Positions 33,490-46,159 of a stretch of 64,000 nucleotides of DNA are shown here, piece after piece. Numbering within the stretch: the stretch's first letter is position 1; each line of letters begins with the position of its first letter. The notes beneath the pieces were generated by a model that searched no databases, was not told the DNA's origin, and saw only the letters and a program-made list of their open reading frames with translations. The DNA is from Neoechinorhynchus agilis (lineage: Eukaryota; Acanthocephala): positions 2,542,001 through 2,606,000 of the forward strand of contig CM121341.1 of assembly GCA_051530055.1 (NCBI GenBank), given 5' to 3'. A program made the position numbers and the translations under genes.

Positions 33490-35230
33490 ATAAATACTGC
33501 TTTGTTTTTTGTGAATTTAAGTAATATACCGCTATTGAAAATTTTATGATGGATATTAATTTAAATAAGCAATTCTCTGATATTATCAATTCCCTTTATA
33601 AAGCTAAAACACTATTATAAGTGATTTATGCGCACGATTAAACAATTTGTACGAATTTATTGATTATGGTGAGGAAATATGAACACGGGTTTAATGCGAA
33701 AAGCATAAGTTGCTTTTGCATTCTAAAAGATCGAAGCACAAATTTTAATATTTATTTTCATCTACTTTTATCATCATATTCTTAGAAATCGAACTCTCTC
33801 AAAAGCAACGATGAATTAAAGTTTAAGAATATTTAGAGACAAAAGGGAATTTGTGCAGCTAATAGACATTTAATTGAATGAAAAGAACCTACTTATTGAG
33901 AAATGTTGTTGTCGATATCTCAAACGCTAATCGAGATAATTCCTTATGATTTACAAATCTTAACACTTTTAGAATGCACTTTATTTTGTCATAATCTTTA
34001 TCGATTCAAATATCATATTGCCTAAAGTCACGTTACAAATTTCAATTCAAGGCATGAGCAAAACTGGTATTTCGTAATCTTTTTATTGTTTCAACCGAAT
34101 GACCGTGTAAATACTAAGCGAGCTAAAACGTTAAATTATATTCTGTGGAATCACATGTTGAATTTATTCTCATGAATTTCTCCATCAGAGCGTTCGTTTA
34201 AATCTCATAACAAGATGGACATCATAATTAAATTAACTAAAATTTTATATTGCTTCTAAAAACATTTTTCTAGTGAATTCTCAATGTTTCGTCCGTCTCG
34301 TCGGACTTCTTCAGGTCTTCGGTCTTATGAAAATGTTTTATAATAGGAGTGTTATCTTCTCACGATCAAAAACAAATTATTGATTGGGTTTGAATAACTT
34401 AATGTTTGCAATTTTAACTACTTTTAATCTATGTGCACTATCGAACACCGATCAAACATTTTCATCGTATTGTATTTCCGTTAAACTTAAAATATTATTG
34501 ACCTTTATTCTATATGTATAAATAGCGAATACACTCAAGGAAGAAATCGATGGCACGCTCGGAGGTAATCCCTCTGTAGTCCTGCGGGATTTGGAGACAC
34601 TCGTGAAGGAAACGACGAAAATTGGCATTGATCTGAATCCCTCAAAATGAGAGACTAGTGATGAAGATGGAAAAATACCATGAACCACTTTCAGAACCTG
34701 GCCCAGAGATAGAATAGATTACTTTACACCGGTTGATTCTCCTAGGAAGCTGTGTTTTTTAACATGGAAACAGATATTTAATCTTCAACCGCAACTTTAC
34801 ATGCTATGAAAACGAAATTATCTTTGCACGAGGCACTGTTCCTGATCAAGAATACTCTCCTCATTTCAAAATTACTCTATAATCTGCTCGCAGCACTTTT
34901 TTAGACACAAAGATAAGATGGAACAATTAGACGAAACGGTGGCAGCCTGGCTTGAGAATATTTAAATACTCAGCTATCGGACAATACCTGGCGTCAAGGA
35001 TCCTTGCATGTGTCGTGCGGCCAAGTAGATATTTACCTGTCAGCTTATTTGGGATCGTGTGGATCAAGCCACAAAATAGTTCAGTCGTTTCTTGGCGGGA
35101 ATTACATTTTGGTCGAAGATTTGATGGAGGCTCTAAATCTTTGGTGTGAAGATTCCGGTAGCGAGGGTACTCACTCTTTATAGCGGGAATTCAGAGTTCT
35201 TTAATTTCATATTCATGTGACCTGGCAGAT
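33490..35230. repeat. Non-coding part of the left arm
   Basis: AT-rich sequence mirrored at 37730-39480. No gene. Contains one hammerhead-like motif (34285-34314). ORFs at 34452-34688 and 34952-35149 are open in both arms but carry no recognised domain. Confidence 0.6.
34285..34314 (-). other. Hammerhead-like motif, left arm
   Basis: Minus strand: CTGAAGA, AGTCCG...CGGAC stem, GAAAC. Mirrored with one base change at 38653-38684. Confidence 0.5.
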
Positions 35231-35527
35231 TGAACTCGCTTGACGGCAGTCTCGACTAGACAATCGAGTTCTTTGCTCAACGTTCTCCTAATCGATTCTG
35301 TGGGCACTCTCCGACGAGACGGTAAGGATTGCAGTGTCCCTGAGACTTCGAGTACCGATGTGTACTTCCAATCGCTGCCTCGGCAATCAGACGGAAGGCG
35401 CTCACGACACGCGGAACTGAACGAAATTCATAGTCGTGCCATACTATGAATACTTTCAACAAACTCGAGCAGCGCAATCTTTGCCGACTCGAAATAAACG
35501 GCCAAAGCTCTATATCTCAAATCAGGT

Positions 35528-36379
35528 AGACACACCGAGTTCATTTCCGATACAAGCGTTTTCATTAAGTTGAACGCGTCCACCGCAAAGTAAAAAAATT
35601 CCATTGGATGACCACACTCATTGGCTCAACCACTAAGTTCGAAATCTGCTTTTGGAGACAAGCCTGAGATTGTCTCAATGGACCTGAAGAAAATTTCGGA
35701 AACGAGGCACTGTCAACAGACGACCACCAAAACGTTTTCAAGACACAATGCATTAGCGCGGCAACACTGGAGTGGAGGTATGTGGCAAGGACGCGTGCAA
35801 CCGCAGTCGTGCATGCACTTAAAGTGTCGCTCGCAGAACCTCTCAGCTAGAGCACCACTGCTTTTTTTATGGAAATTTTAAACTGATATTCTGTATCAAA
35901 ATTTTCCTCGCTATTGATTGACGCACCCGAATGCCCAATCCCCCAGATGACATAGACAATGAAGCTTGTCGCTACATCTCTCCGGATATTCAGATACCCC
36001 CAGGAGGCGAAACTCGTCAGTGAGCTTCCTCCCATCGCCGGTATTTCGTCCCCTTTGATCGTGCATCGTCCTCGATCGTGGATTAGAACCATTTGACCCT
36101 GAAGCCGGGATTCGGAGTACAAATCCACTGGACCACCCCCGCACAAATACGATGAATCCCTTGGTGGCAAAACTACCACAAGAAAGAATACATTTAATAT
36201 AACTGCTTGAGCCGCCTGGATTATGGAAGGTTTTACGCCATCCTTTTCCGAAACACCGGGTGGTTGCGAAAACATTGAAACGAATGGCCTTACTTCGATA
36301 TTCAACATTATGTACCGGACTGATTAAAGTTTAAGTAACGCTTTTGGTTATGCAACCCATTGAAAGTTTTAAGTCACCC
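35528..36379. other. Palindrome centre, unique part
   Basis: Unique sequence between the arms. It includes a short piece shared with the LINE block (35650-35707, ttggagacaagcctgagatt...). Minus-strand open reading 35847-36308 (153 residues, MLNIEVRPFVSMFSQ...) has no recognised domain and is not duplicated; weak candidate only. Confidence 0.5.
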
Positions 36380-37720
36380 AATATATCTCTCGTTGATTGC
36401 GTTGACTAAATTCGTTTAAAAGAAACAAAGTAGCAGAATCGCTTTGAATACAATGGCTTTTTTATCACCTTTATTATTTGCTCCGTGATCGGTATTGGCT
36501 CAATTCGGTTCATATGTGCACGTGAAGTATCTTTACCTGGTTTGAGATATAGAGCTTTGGCCGTTTATTTCGAGTCGGCAAAGATTGCGCGGCTCGAGTT
36601 TGTTGGAAGTATTCATAGTATTCAGGGCACGACTATGAATTTCGTTCACTTCGGCGTGTCGTGAGCGCCTTCCGTCTGATTGCCGAGGCAGCGATTGGTA
36701 GTACAAATCGGTACTCGAAGTCTCAGGGACACTGCAATCCTTACCGTCTCGTCGGAGAGTGCCCACAGAATCGATTAGGAGAGCGTCGAGCAAAGAACTA
36801 GATTGTCTAGTCGAGACTGCCGTCCCTAATATATCTCTCGTTGATTGCGTTGACTAAATTCGTTTAAAAGAAACAAAGTAGCAGAATCGCTTTGAATACA
36901 ATGGCTTTTTTATCTCCTTTATTATTTGCTCCGTGATCGGTATTGGCTCAATTCGGTTCATATGTGCACGTGAAGTATCTTTACCTGGTTTGAGATATAG
37001 AGCTTTGGCCGTTTATTTCGAGTCGGCAAAGATTGCGCTGCTCGAGTTTGTTGAAAGTATTCATAGTATTCAGGGCACGACTATGAATTTCGTTCACTTC
37101 CGCGTGTCGTGAGCGCCTTCCGTCTGATTGCCGAGGCAGCGATTGGAAGTACACATCGGTACTCGAAGTCTTAGGGACACTGCAATCCTTACCGTCTCGT
37201 CGGAGAGTGCCCACAAAATCGATTAGGAGAGCGTCGAGCAAAGAACTCGATTGTCTAGTCGAGACTGCCGTCCCTAATATATCTCTCGTTGATTGCGTTG
37301 ACTAAATTCGTTTAAAAGAAACAAAGTAGCAGAATCGCTTTGAATACAATGGCTTTTTTATCTCCTTTATTATTTGCTCCGTGATCGGTATTGGCTCAAT
37401 TCGGTTCATATGTGCACGTGAAGTATCTTTACCTGGTTTGAGATATAGAGCTTTGGCCGTTTATTTCGAGTCGGCAAAGATTGCGCTGCTCGAGTTTGTT
37501 GAAAGTATTCATAGTATTCAGGGCACGACTATGAATTTCGTTCACTTCCGCGTGTCGTGAGCGCCTTCCGTCTGATTGCCGAGGCAGCGATTGGAAGTAC
37601 ACATCGGTACTCGAAGTCTTAGGGACACTGCAATCCTTACCGTCTCGTCGGAGAGTGCCCACAGAATCGATTAGGAGAGCGTTGAGCAAAGCGCTCGATT
37701 GTCTAGTCGAGACTGCCGTC
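36380..37720. repeat. Tandem array, three units of 448 bp
   Basis: Units start with aatatatctctcgttgattg at 36380, 36828 and 37276 (exact 448-bp period). Each contains the same minus-strand open stretch (LLIDSVGTLRRDGKDCS... to NGQSSISQTR). Units two and three are closer to each other than to unit one. The last unit runs into the right arm; the left arm holds one partial inverted unit (35231-35527). Confidence 0.9.
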
Positions 37721-38652
37721 AAGTGAGTTCAATCGGCCAGGTCACATGAATATGAAATTAAAGAACTCTGAATTCTCGCTATAAGGAGTGAGTCCTCTCG
37801 CTACCGGAATCTTCACACCAAAGATTAAGAGCCTCCATGAAATCTTCGACCAAAATGTAATTCCCGCCAAGAAAAGACTGAACTATTTTGTGGCTTGATC
37901 CATTCGATCCCAAATAAGCTGACAGGAAAATATCTACTTGGCCGCACGACACATGCAAGGATCCTTGACGCCAGGTATCGTCCGATAGCTGAGTATTTAA
38001 ATATTCTCAAGCCAGGCTGCCACCGTTTCGTCTAATTGTTCCATCTTATATTTGTGTCTAAAAAAGTGCTGCGAGCAGATTATACAGTAATTTTGAAATC
38101 AAGAGAGTATTCTTGATCAGGAACAGAGCCTCGTGCAAAGATAATTTCGTTTGCATAGCATGTAAAGTTGCGGTTGAAGATTAAATCTCTGTTTCCATGT
38201 TAAAAAATACAGCTTCCAAGGATAATCAACCGGTGTAGAGTAATCTATTCTATCTCTGGGCCAGGTTCTGAAAGTGATTCATGGTATTTTTCCATCTTCA
38301 TCACTAGTCTCTCATTTTGAAGGATTCAGTTCAATGCCAATTTTCGTCGTTTCCTTCACGAGTGTCTCCAAATCCCGCAGGACTACAGAGGGATTACCTC
38401 CGAGCGTGCCATCGATTTCTTCTTTGAGTGTATTCGCTATTTATACATATAGAATAAAGGTCAATAATATTTTAAGTTTAACGGAAATACAATTCGATGA
38501 AAATGTTTGGTCGGTGTTCGATAGTGCACATAGATTAAAAGTAGTTAAAATTGAAAACATTGAGTTATTCAAACCCAATCAATAATTTGTTTTTGATCGT
38601 GAGAAAATGAACAACGTTGCGTATTATAAAACATTTTGATAAGGCCGAAGAC

Positions 38653-38684
38653 CTGAAGAAGTCCGACGAGACGGACGAAATATT
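38653..38684 (+). other. Hammerhead-like motif, right arm
   Basis: CTGAAGAAGTCCG, loop, CGGACGAAATAT. One-base variant of the left-arm copy; the stem is intact. Confidence 0.5.
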
Positions 38685-39486
38685 GAGAATTCACTAGAAA
38701 AATGTTTTTAGAAGCAATATAAAATTTTAGTTAATTTAATTATGATGTCCATCTTGTTATGAGATTTAAACGAACGCTCTGATGGAGAAATTTATGAGAA
38801 TAAATTCAACATGTGATTCCACAGAATATAATTTAACGTTTTAGCTCGCTTAGTATTTACACATTCATTCGGTTGAAACAATAAAAAGATTTCGAAATAC
38901 CATTTTTGCTCATGCCTTGAATTGAAATTTGTAACGTGACTTTAGGCAATATGATATTGGAATCGATAAAGATTATGACAAAATAAAGTGCATTCTAAAA
39001 GTGTTAAGATTTGTAAATCATAAGGAATTATCTCGATTAGCGTTTGAGATATCGACAACAACATTTCTCAATATGTAGGTTCTTTTCATTCAATGAAATG
39101 TCTATTAGCTGCACAAATTCCCTTTTGTCTCTAAATATTCTTAAACTTTAATTTATCGTTGCTTTTGAGGGAGAGAGTTCGATTTCTAAGAATATGATGA
39201 TAAAAGTAGATGAAAATAAATATTAAAATTCATGCTTCGATCTTTTAGAATGCAAAAGCAACTTATGCTTTTCGCATTAAACCCGTGTTCATATTTCCTC
39301 GTCATAATCAATAAATTCGTACAAATTGTTTAATCGTGCGCATAAATCACTTATAATAGTGTTTTAGCTTTGTAAAGGGAATTGATAATATCAGAGAATT
39401 GCTTATTTAAATTAATACCCATCATAAAATTTTCAATAGCGGTCTATTACTTAAATTCACAAAAATCAAAGCAGTATTTATTTGAA

Positions 39487-40480
39487 TCAAGTGCCAAAAC
39501 ATCGACAAATGTCCGAAATTCTGAACAATCGAATTGTATAATCATGAAGGCACACCAGCGCTGAATTGAGTGTCAGCGTTCTCTGAAAAGTATGTTTGAA
39601 GGGCGACAGTTGGATAAACTCGATCCCCGGGGAAAAGTTTAAACATACGATCCAGAATTGCCACAAATTTGTTGGATTTTGCGTATCTTGTTGTGTCCGG
39701 AAAACTAAGGGCATAACATTCGGTGGATGTAGCGCACTGCTGTTCAATGGAAAGATTCCTCTTTCCAATGGAGATTTCAGCATCCATCCGTCTCCGTTGA
39801 TTGTATCATTATAATATAGCAATGTCCGTACTCCATTATCAAGGACCGTCTCATAATCACCACTCCCTGGAAACATTGGCCTGCTAACCGCCAGTTCCCC
39901 GATAGTGCAACCAAGGCTCCACATGTCGATTGATTTGGCGGTGGGTAAATCCACTATCAATTCCGAAGCGCGATAGTATGAAGTTTGGAGGTATCCACAA
40001 AGAGACTCTTGGTTTCGTAGCTGCACGGCATGACCAAAATTAATGAGTTTGAATTGTTCAGATTTACTTAGACAACTGACCATCATAATGCTGATTGGTT
40101 TGAAATCTCCATGGACAATATTAAGATCTTTTAACTTCTCCAATTTTCGCAACATTTTGCATACCAAGTAGAACAATCGATTGATTTGCATTGCGCCAAA
40201 TGTGTTTACAGACACATTAAGGTCCATTTCGTAGTGTTCAGGAATAATGAACTGGTGACCACAATACTTAAACATTTCGAGGGGAACTGCGATATTTGCT
40301 CGTTCTACCTCGGCCTCTTTTATTGTCTTAAACATCTTGACTTCGTAATCATCCATTTAGAAGTTCAGAGTGGCGTTCTTTAAGATCTTAACTGCAAAGT
40401 TACGGTTGGATCCCCTCTGTTTGCGTTTGAGGATTTGCCTGCAGCTGCACTCGCCAATTAAGTATCCCGTGATAATATCA
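39487..40480 (-). pseudogene. DYRK/HIPK-like pseudokinase, right copy
   Basis: Mirror of 32462-33484. The long open part runs from ATG 40356 to 39487 (289 codons). It keeps VHGDFKPISIM (Asp retained here, Asn replaced), FKLINFGHA, SYYRASELIV and DMWSLGCTIGEL. The same stop just before the ATG separates it from the N-lobe (FAVKIL), so that lesion predates the duplication. A C-lobe end FVAILDRMFKLFPGDRVYPT (39542-39787) is in another frame. It lacks 27 bp or so present on the left. Confidence 0.8.
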
Positions 40481-40514
40481 ATGGTTTCTAATTTCAATTG
40501 GTCTCTTTTATTGT

Positions 40515-40680
40515 CTTAAACATCTTGACTTCGCAATCATCAATTTAGAAGTTAAGTGTGGCGTTCTTTAAGATCTTATCTGCGAGGTTACGGTTGGATT
40601 CCCTCTGTTTGCGTTTGAGGATTTGCCTGCAGCTGCATTCGCCAATTAAGTCTCCCGTGATAATATCGATGGTTTCTAAT
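40515..40680 (-). pseudogene. Third, N-lobe-only pseudokinase fragment
   Basis: A tandem partial duplicate of 40336-40500: same alpha-C start, glycine-loop and beta-3 region, with about 10 percent differences. Found only in the right arm. Confidence 0.7.
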
Positions 40681-40689
40681 TTCAATTGG

Positions 40690-41150
40690 TCTCATATTTC
40701 AATTGGTCTCCAATTTCAATCAAATTTTGAATGGGAAACACAACACTTTCTCTCCCTCAAGAGCAACGCCTTAAAAATTTACTTCATCAAACGCCTCCGA
40801 CATTAAGGAATCCCTTCACCTGATCTACAAATTTTACTTCAGCTTTACTTTACCCTCGTCACCTACGGTTATCCCGCATTTTGCAACCTATCCAGATCTC
40901 AAGTCTGTCGTCTTGAAATTCTTCATAAAATAGCACCTAAAATTTGCACGGCTGACTTTCCCCCTCTCACCGAATATTTTAATAAAATTTTCATAAAACA
41001 ATCAAAACGCCTCTCAACCCTACAACCACAATTTCTTCCACATTTCGCTTCCTTTTCACACGAGCGCAACACTCGTAATCCTAATTCGTTTCATCTTCAC
41101 TCGGCCTCACCTACGCTCCTTTTTCCATGCTAGACAATATTGTCGAATAT
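40690..41150 (+). mobile_element. LINE 3' end (right arm)
   Basis: Mirror of 32030-32420, somewhat better preserved: KSNALKIYFIKRLRH, LPSSPTVIPHFATYPDLKS, then FARLTFPLSPNIL. Resembles C-terminal tails of CR1-like LINEs. Confidence 0.6.
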
Positions 41151-42363
41151 CAGAACTTGAAAGGAACTTAAGGAGAGATCATTGAGGTCGACAAGATCAA
41201 TGAAAGTAATCGCGAATTGTCGGAATCTTTTAGTTCTCGATTGAACTCTGGATAAAAATTAAATTTAGACGAAAATCCAGCCAGGGAAATAGTTTACCGC
41301 CCTTTTCGCTTTTTACAGACAATCCTTAGAATGTAGTTTTTGGTTACCAATTCCTTTGTTCATGTCATTTTCGAGCAACTCATGATGATAATGTCGTCGA
41401 TATTCAGAACACCATTTATCCTAAAGAGGGTGAAATCGATGTGATTTTTAATGAGTCGCTTTTGACTGAAGTAAAAAATGACCACCATCTTTATTTTTTG
41501 GGAAATACTTTAAGGCTCGAAAATTACTGGACATTTAAGATTGTTGGCTGTAAAATCTCAAAAAAATGCAGCTTCTCCGGGCTACTAGCTGAGAATTGGC
41601 CTTCAATGAGTCGCTACGTCCCTTAAAAGGATTGCATTAATGTGTTCCAGTCCCCCAATATAAGAATAATCGCGATGTAATCAGTTTGTTGCCGTTATTA
41701 AAATCGTTTGCTCTATTCTGTAAAGTTATCGCCAGATGATGATAAGGTGATTGTAAGTTCTGAGAGTGGATGTCGGTCGTTTCCGAGTTTTGTAGTGTCG
41801 CAGTTGCGTCCATTTCTCACTTTTCCTTTCTCGTCCAAACTCAAAGTTTCGTTTTATCCACAACGGTACAGTTAGACGTCCGATAAAAATAAGAATTATA
41901 TGCTGAAAATTAAAAAAAGAAGATTTAAGACAATTCACACGGACCTTGAGGTTTTAGCAATGAAGATTTTTGTAAAAATAATTGTCAATATCTACTTGCC
42001 AATCTAATGAAAAGCAGTTCGACAGCAAATTTAATACATTTATCATCTTTATTGGTAAGGTGGATAAAGACTTGTATTCTGAAATACTTTAGGATTCATC
42101 AGTCTGCCATAATGATCTGTCGAGGACAGTAACTTTCTTTATGCTGAAGCCGCTACAAAAATTAGATCAAAATGACTTTAAAGCCATTAAAAGAAGAATA
42201 TAACTTTTAATCTATAAAAATGTTTGTACTAAAATAATGAAAGTACAGCCTTTGCGGTCCTCTACTCGGCGACAGTTGATGTGGCTGTATCTTCGAGTGC
42301 GTAATCCCTCTGAATCTTTTCCAATAAAGGTTCATTAACCAGATCAAAATAATCGATATTTAA

Positions 42364-42935
42364 TTACATCCTACGCATATGCCAGCGATATTCAAAGTGG
42401 GTGGATTTTGCTTTTGAAGGCAAGGAGGCTCCTTGATGCATATTTTGTGCAGAGGAGCTCACGAAATTTTTGTAGAGTGGCTTTAGTTTTTTCGGATGCT
42501 GAAGCCATTTGCTTTGCTCGAATCGATTTGAACTCGCGATCAGTATAGCATCTAAGTAGACGAAAGCAAAATCCACACCTGAACAAACCGTATCCATCAG
42601 CCGCTGGAATGTTCGGGGAAATCTGCGAGAATTTTACTAAATTCGTCGTTCTTCGATCGGAGGAAATCGACGCTGATGGCTTCGATCGATACAGAAACGG
42701 AGGCTAATGGTATCGCTGCGAAAGTTTCTGCATTAACCAGCTGCTTATTCCTTACGTCGACCAGTAAACCTGAGTGTCGAAGGAAATCAGCGCCTAGGAT
42801 AGGATGTTTAACCGCGGCAACAGTGAACATCCATTCCGTCTGAGTTTTACCGAAATTCAACTGCAATAGCTTGTTGCCGAATGTTGGGATTGTTGAACCG
42901 TTTGCAACTGTAAGTGCTCTGCCAGAGTGTTTGGG
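42364..42935 (-). mobile_element. Ty3/gypsy fossil, right arm, shorter
   Basis: Inverted counterpart of 28995-30345 retaining the retropepsin region and a small RT remnant; most of the RNase H part is missing. Broken. Confidence 0.8.
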
Positions 42936-43227
42936 ACGGCACATTCAGCAAAGCTTCTTGCTATTTAGTAAAATGTTTGACTTGCATGAACTTCAGAAAC
43001 CAATGGTTTCTATTAACCCCTGAATTCGTGTCTTGGATCATTGAACACGTCGGATATTATAATGAACCTCGAATGTTCGTTGATCGTCTTTCCTTGACTC
43101 CTGAATTTATTACTGGGGTATTGTTGTATTATTATAAATGGGTGTTGTTGGCCTTAACTTTTTCGCAAAACCATAATCTCTTCTAGCCATTTTTATGTTT
43201 TGACAAAAGATTAGGGTTTTCCTTGTT

Positions 43228-43385
43228 TGAAATTAATTTGCAAAAAAGCTCAGCCTTTTTCGATCGAGTTTTTCCTTCGGGGGGTTCAGTTCATTTTCTC
43301 TATACGGCGAGTTTTTCCTCCTCGCGATTTATTTGTAAACTTGCAAATTTTCGAAGCCTCAACCATCTAATCTGAGGGAAACTCC
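43228..43385 (+). repeat. Dispersed repeat D, copy 1
   Basis: Shares cgatcgagtttttccttcg, cggcgagttttt and aaattttcga.gcctcaac with 59140-59300 and 61985-62150. Confidence 0.7.
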
Positions 43386-43515
43386 GATCCGAAATGCTTC
43401 GTCTACGAAGAGTGTTCCAACGGATGCAATGGGTAGGGCTTCTAACCATGCTCCCGACTCTCTTGTAGAGATTGCCAGCAATCTAGTCCGGTCGACGTCG
43501 TCGCGAAGCCTGAGA
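43385..43515 (-). mobile_element. LINE fragment (WDATC-type family)
   Basis: Minus strand reads ISTRESGAWLEALPIASVGT, then LFVDEAFRIGVSLRLDG; this is the conserved S..SG.WL.ALP...G.L....FRI...LR block seen as MGTLLDDETLHI in the 5-kb and 21-kb copies. Confidence 0.7.
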
Positions 43516-43644
43516 TTAGAGAACCATGAGCTCGGGTAACTAAAGTTTATCCCAGATAGACTGCTTTAGGCCATTCACGGGAACTTGGTTGTAACCCGTC
43601 TAAAATGTGCTCGAGACACGCCTTCACATTGTCATCGAGCTTCT

Positions 43645-44735
43645 TTAACTTATCCTCTCAAGACCCTGAATGGCCGCGGTGATTCGTAGATCGACGATGT
43701 CGAGGATTTTAGCGGAGAAATCAGCCAACTTCTTTTCCAAGGTGTCATCATAAGTCGTTCGTAGATTATTAACATCTTTGGATGTACCCAGTTGTTGCCT
43801 TGGGTATGTTTTTATGGTTGTATTGGTTGTTGCAGATCCTCTTATGGGTTTGTCCTTTGTCGTATTCCAACTATTCTGGGCAACTCGAGTGTCGGATGAA
43901 TTATTTCCCTTGGATCCAAGCAGTCTCGCCCACACAACATATTCCTTAAATGCTTTACAATTCTTCGAGAACGCACAATGTCCATCTCGATCGCAGTTTG
44001 AGCAGTGGCTTTTCTTTTTCTCACATTTGGTACTGTGGTGGTCTTGGCCACAAAAAGCGCATCGCGTGACCTTGGAGCACCGAGGAAAGTAATATTCGTC
44101 GTAACGCGAAATCTCGTTTGAAGTAAATTTAACCTCCATGGATTGGAAGAAGGATCGCTTAGTGCAAAGTGCGTCCCTCCGTTCGACCGCTGCTTTTACA
44201 ATAGCTTTGGGAATAAACTTCCCCGTTCTTGATGACTTCAGGAAAAAGAGCAATTTGACTTCGAATTTTTCCTCGAACGCTATCTTATTGCATCATCAAT
44301 ATCTGGAGAGAGCCCAAAAACGATAAAGGTTGATTCATAACTTGTGTTCGAAATTGTCACACCTGCAAGGTTGTAGTTTTTCTTGATGAAAGTCAGAAAA
44401 GCCTTCATAAAATCCGCTGCTATAAACCTGATTTTCAATATTCCTCCGAAATAGCTGATAGATGAAATACGATGGATATCATCCTTAAAGGATTTGAGCC
44501 ACAGAGCCAGATAACGTCTGTGTAGCTCTTTTCTGGGTTGTATTGGATTTGCTTCGATTCTTATCGTATTGGGACATCTTTTAAAAGGCACCTCCACGAA
44601 GTGCTTACTGTTTTGATCGCTGAGAAGTTGATTCCGAATGTCCGGAGGCACGGGAATTCTCAGAACATTGGGTGGCCGTTCGCCACCCTCCACCGCAATA
44701 GCTTGTTGGGCACACATTTTGTGATTGTTGATCAA
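43645..44735 (-). mobile_element. LINE ORF1 (gag-like, CCHC zinc knuckles)
   Basis: Upstream part (44735-44280) has an esterase-less RRM-like region (KHFVEVPFKRCPNTIRIEA; RRYLALWLKSFKDDIHRI); downstream part (44253-43645), in a different frame, has two CX2CX4HX4C-type knuckles, CAFCGQDHHSTKC and CSNCDRDGHCAFSKNC. ORF1 proteins of this kind bind LINE RNA. One frameshift separates the halves. It lies in the right-arm-only block of the palindrome. Confidence 0.75.
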
Positions 44736-44829
44736 GTGATTGCAATGTTCCTCATCTTACCGTCCATTTTGCTTAGTCGAAAATATTGATCGGCGAAAAT
44801 TCGCACTCAAAGTTGCGTTGATAAAAATA

Positions 44830-45220
44830 TCAAAGAGAGATTCGATTAAAGTTAATATGTATTTTTATATTATCTGATCGCCTAAATGATTGCTTAAGAT
44901 GCCTTGAAGTTTCCGCGACCAAAAAGTTAAAAACTATCTCATTTTTATTAAAGATAATAACGTTTCCTCCTTGAGGATAAGGTGTTAATAAAATCTTCAT
45001 CGTTGCTGAAATTCCAATTTTTGTATTCGTTAACAGCGTCTGTTTCAATGGCGTCCAATTCAATCCTTATTTTCTGAACTTCATCTTGTCGATTCAAAGT
45101 CATCCTTGCATCTCGTCTTTTGAAGGCTATAATTTGATCGATTTCTTTGCACTTTCGTTCATCTTCACGACTGAACAGCTTTGCATAGAAGTGGCGATTC
45201 TTCTTGTAAATGCGTTTCAT
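44830..45220 (-). other. Basic, charged open reading upstream of LINE ORF1
   Basis: A 90-residue minus-strand reading (KRIYKKNRHFYAKLFSREDE, Lys/Arg/Glu rich). No family recognised. May be the 5' part of the LINE or of a host gene fragment. Confidence 0.3.
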
Positions 45221-46159
45221 ATTAAGTCAAGATTGCGATAAACAGTAACCGAACTGGAAAATTTCTTAACTAAGAAGGTGAGTCTTTCCCTGGCCGATCC
45301 ACGTGACCAGCATTCTAGCCAATAAGGTTTCGAGCTATAGCAAATAAATCAGCAGTAACTTCTGAAGGTCATAATCTAGATGGGTTATTACTAATCACAT
45401 GATATTTTACCCCATCAACTTACCAAGTAACCATCATTGTTGATTACTCATTTTGAATATGTTAGACTTCTATTCTTTCTCTAAAAGTTGCTTGAATTTA
45501 ATGAGTCAAGCGTAAACCTGACGGATTAACGTTTACGTTAGACGGCAATTGTTTTTGGTCATTCCTGACGGTGCCCAACCTTTTAAATGATTACGCAGCT
45601 TTTTGTAGGTTTTACCTAATGATCAGTAACTTGATGTGGGGATTCGGCTGCTTGATGAAGAGGCCAGAATAAAATGATTGGTATTCAATTAATGGAAGAT
45701 GCTCTTCTATGCGTTTATATTCCATCTAAAATCGGTCAATAATCGTCCGCTCAAACGTTATTCGCATACCAGGCACTAGAAATTCTTACTAAAAAGCCAC
45801 AACACCCAAGATATCCGTCGAATAAGATGTCCGCCTCGCAATAAAAGCCTTTGAATATCGATATCATGAGCCCTTAAAAGCTTAAATGAAAATGCGACTA
45901 AAATTCTTTGGTAACACATGATTGCGATTCGCAAACCATCCATTGAACCATTTTAATGCTACGTTTGAGTATACTTTGTTCAAAGCAAGATGATCGGATC
46001 CCAGTATCTGAATAGATGATGAAATTGTCTTTGTGTCCCATTTTTCCTTAACAATACCTGAGTTATGCTAACAAACTAGACATGACAACCAGTCTAGTTC
46101 CGATTCTCGGTCGCTGAAAAGTTTGTGAAATTTTGTTATATCATTTAGATTTTGTCCCT

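Larger units (their letters stand above)
27983..35527 (+). repeat. Giant palindrome, left arm
   Basis: The sequence is repeated in reverse complement at 37435-46383. Order outwards to centre: LINE C-terminus, about 0.8 kb unique flank, gypsy fossil, LINE tail, pseudokinase, non-coding flank with hammerhead-like motif, and half of the 448-bp unit. Left-only segments: 30557-31043 (PLE insertion), about 29555-30290 of the gypsy fossil, and about 140 bp near 28240-28380. Identity between the arms appears above 90 percent in most places. Confidence 0.9.

Noticed and set aside
34285-34314. Calling the CTGAAGA...GAAA motifs proven ribozymes
   Set aside because: Boxes and stem II are visible, but stems I and III and the cleavage site could not be drawn with confidence, so they are reported as hammerhead-like only.
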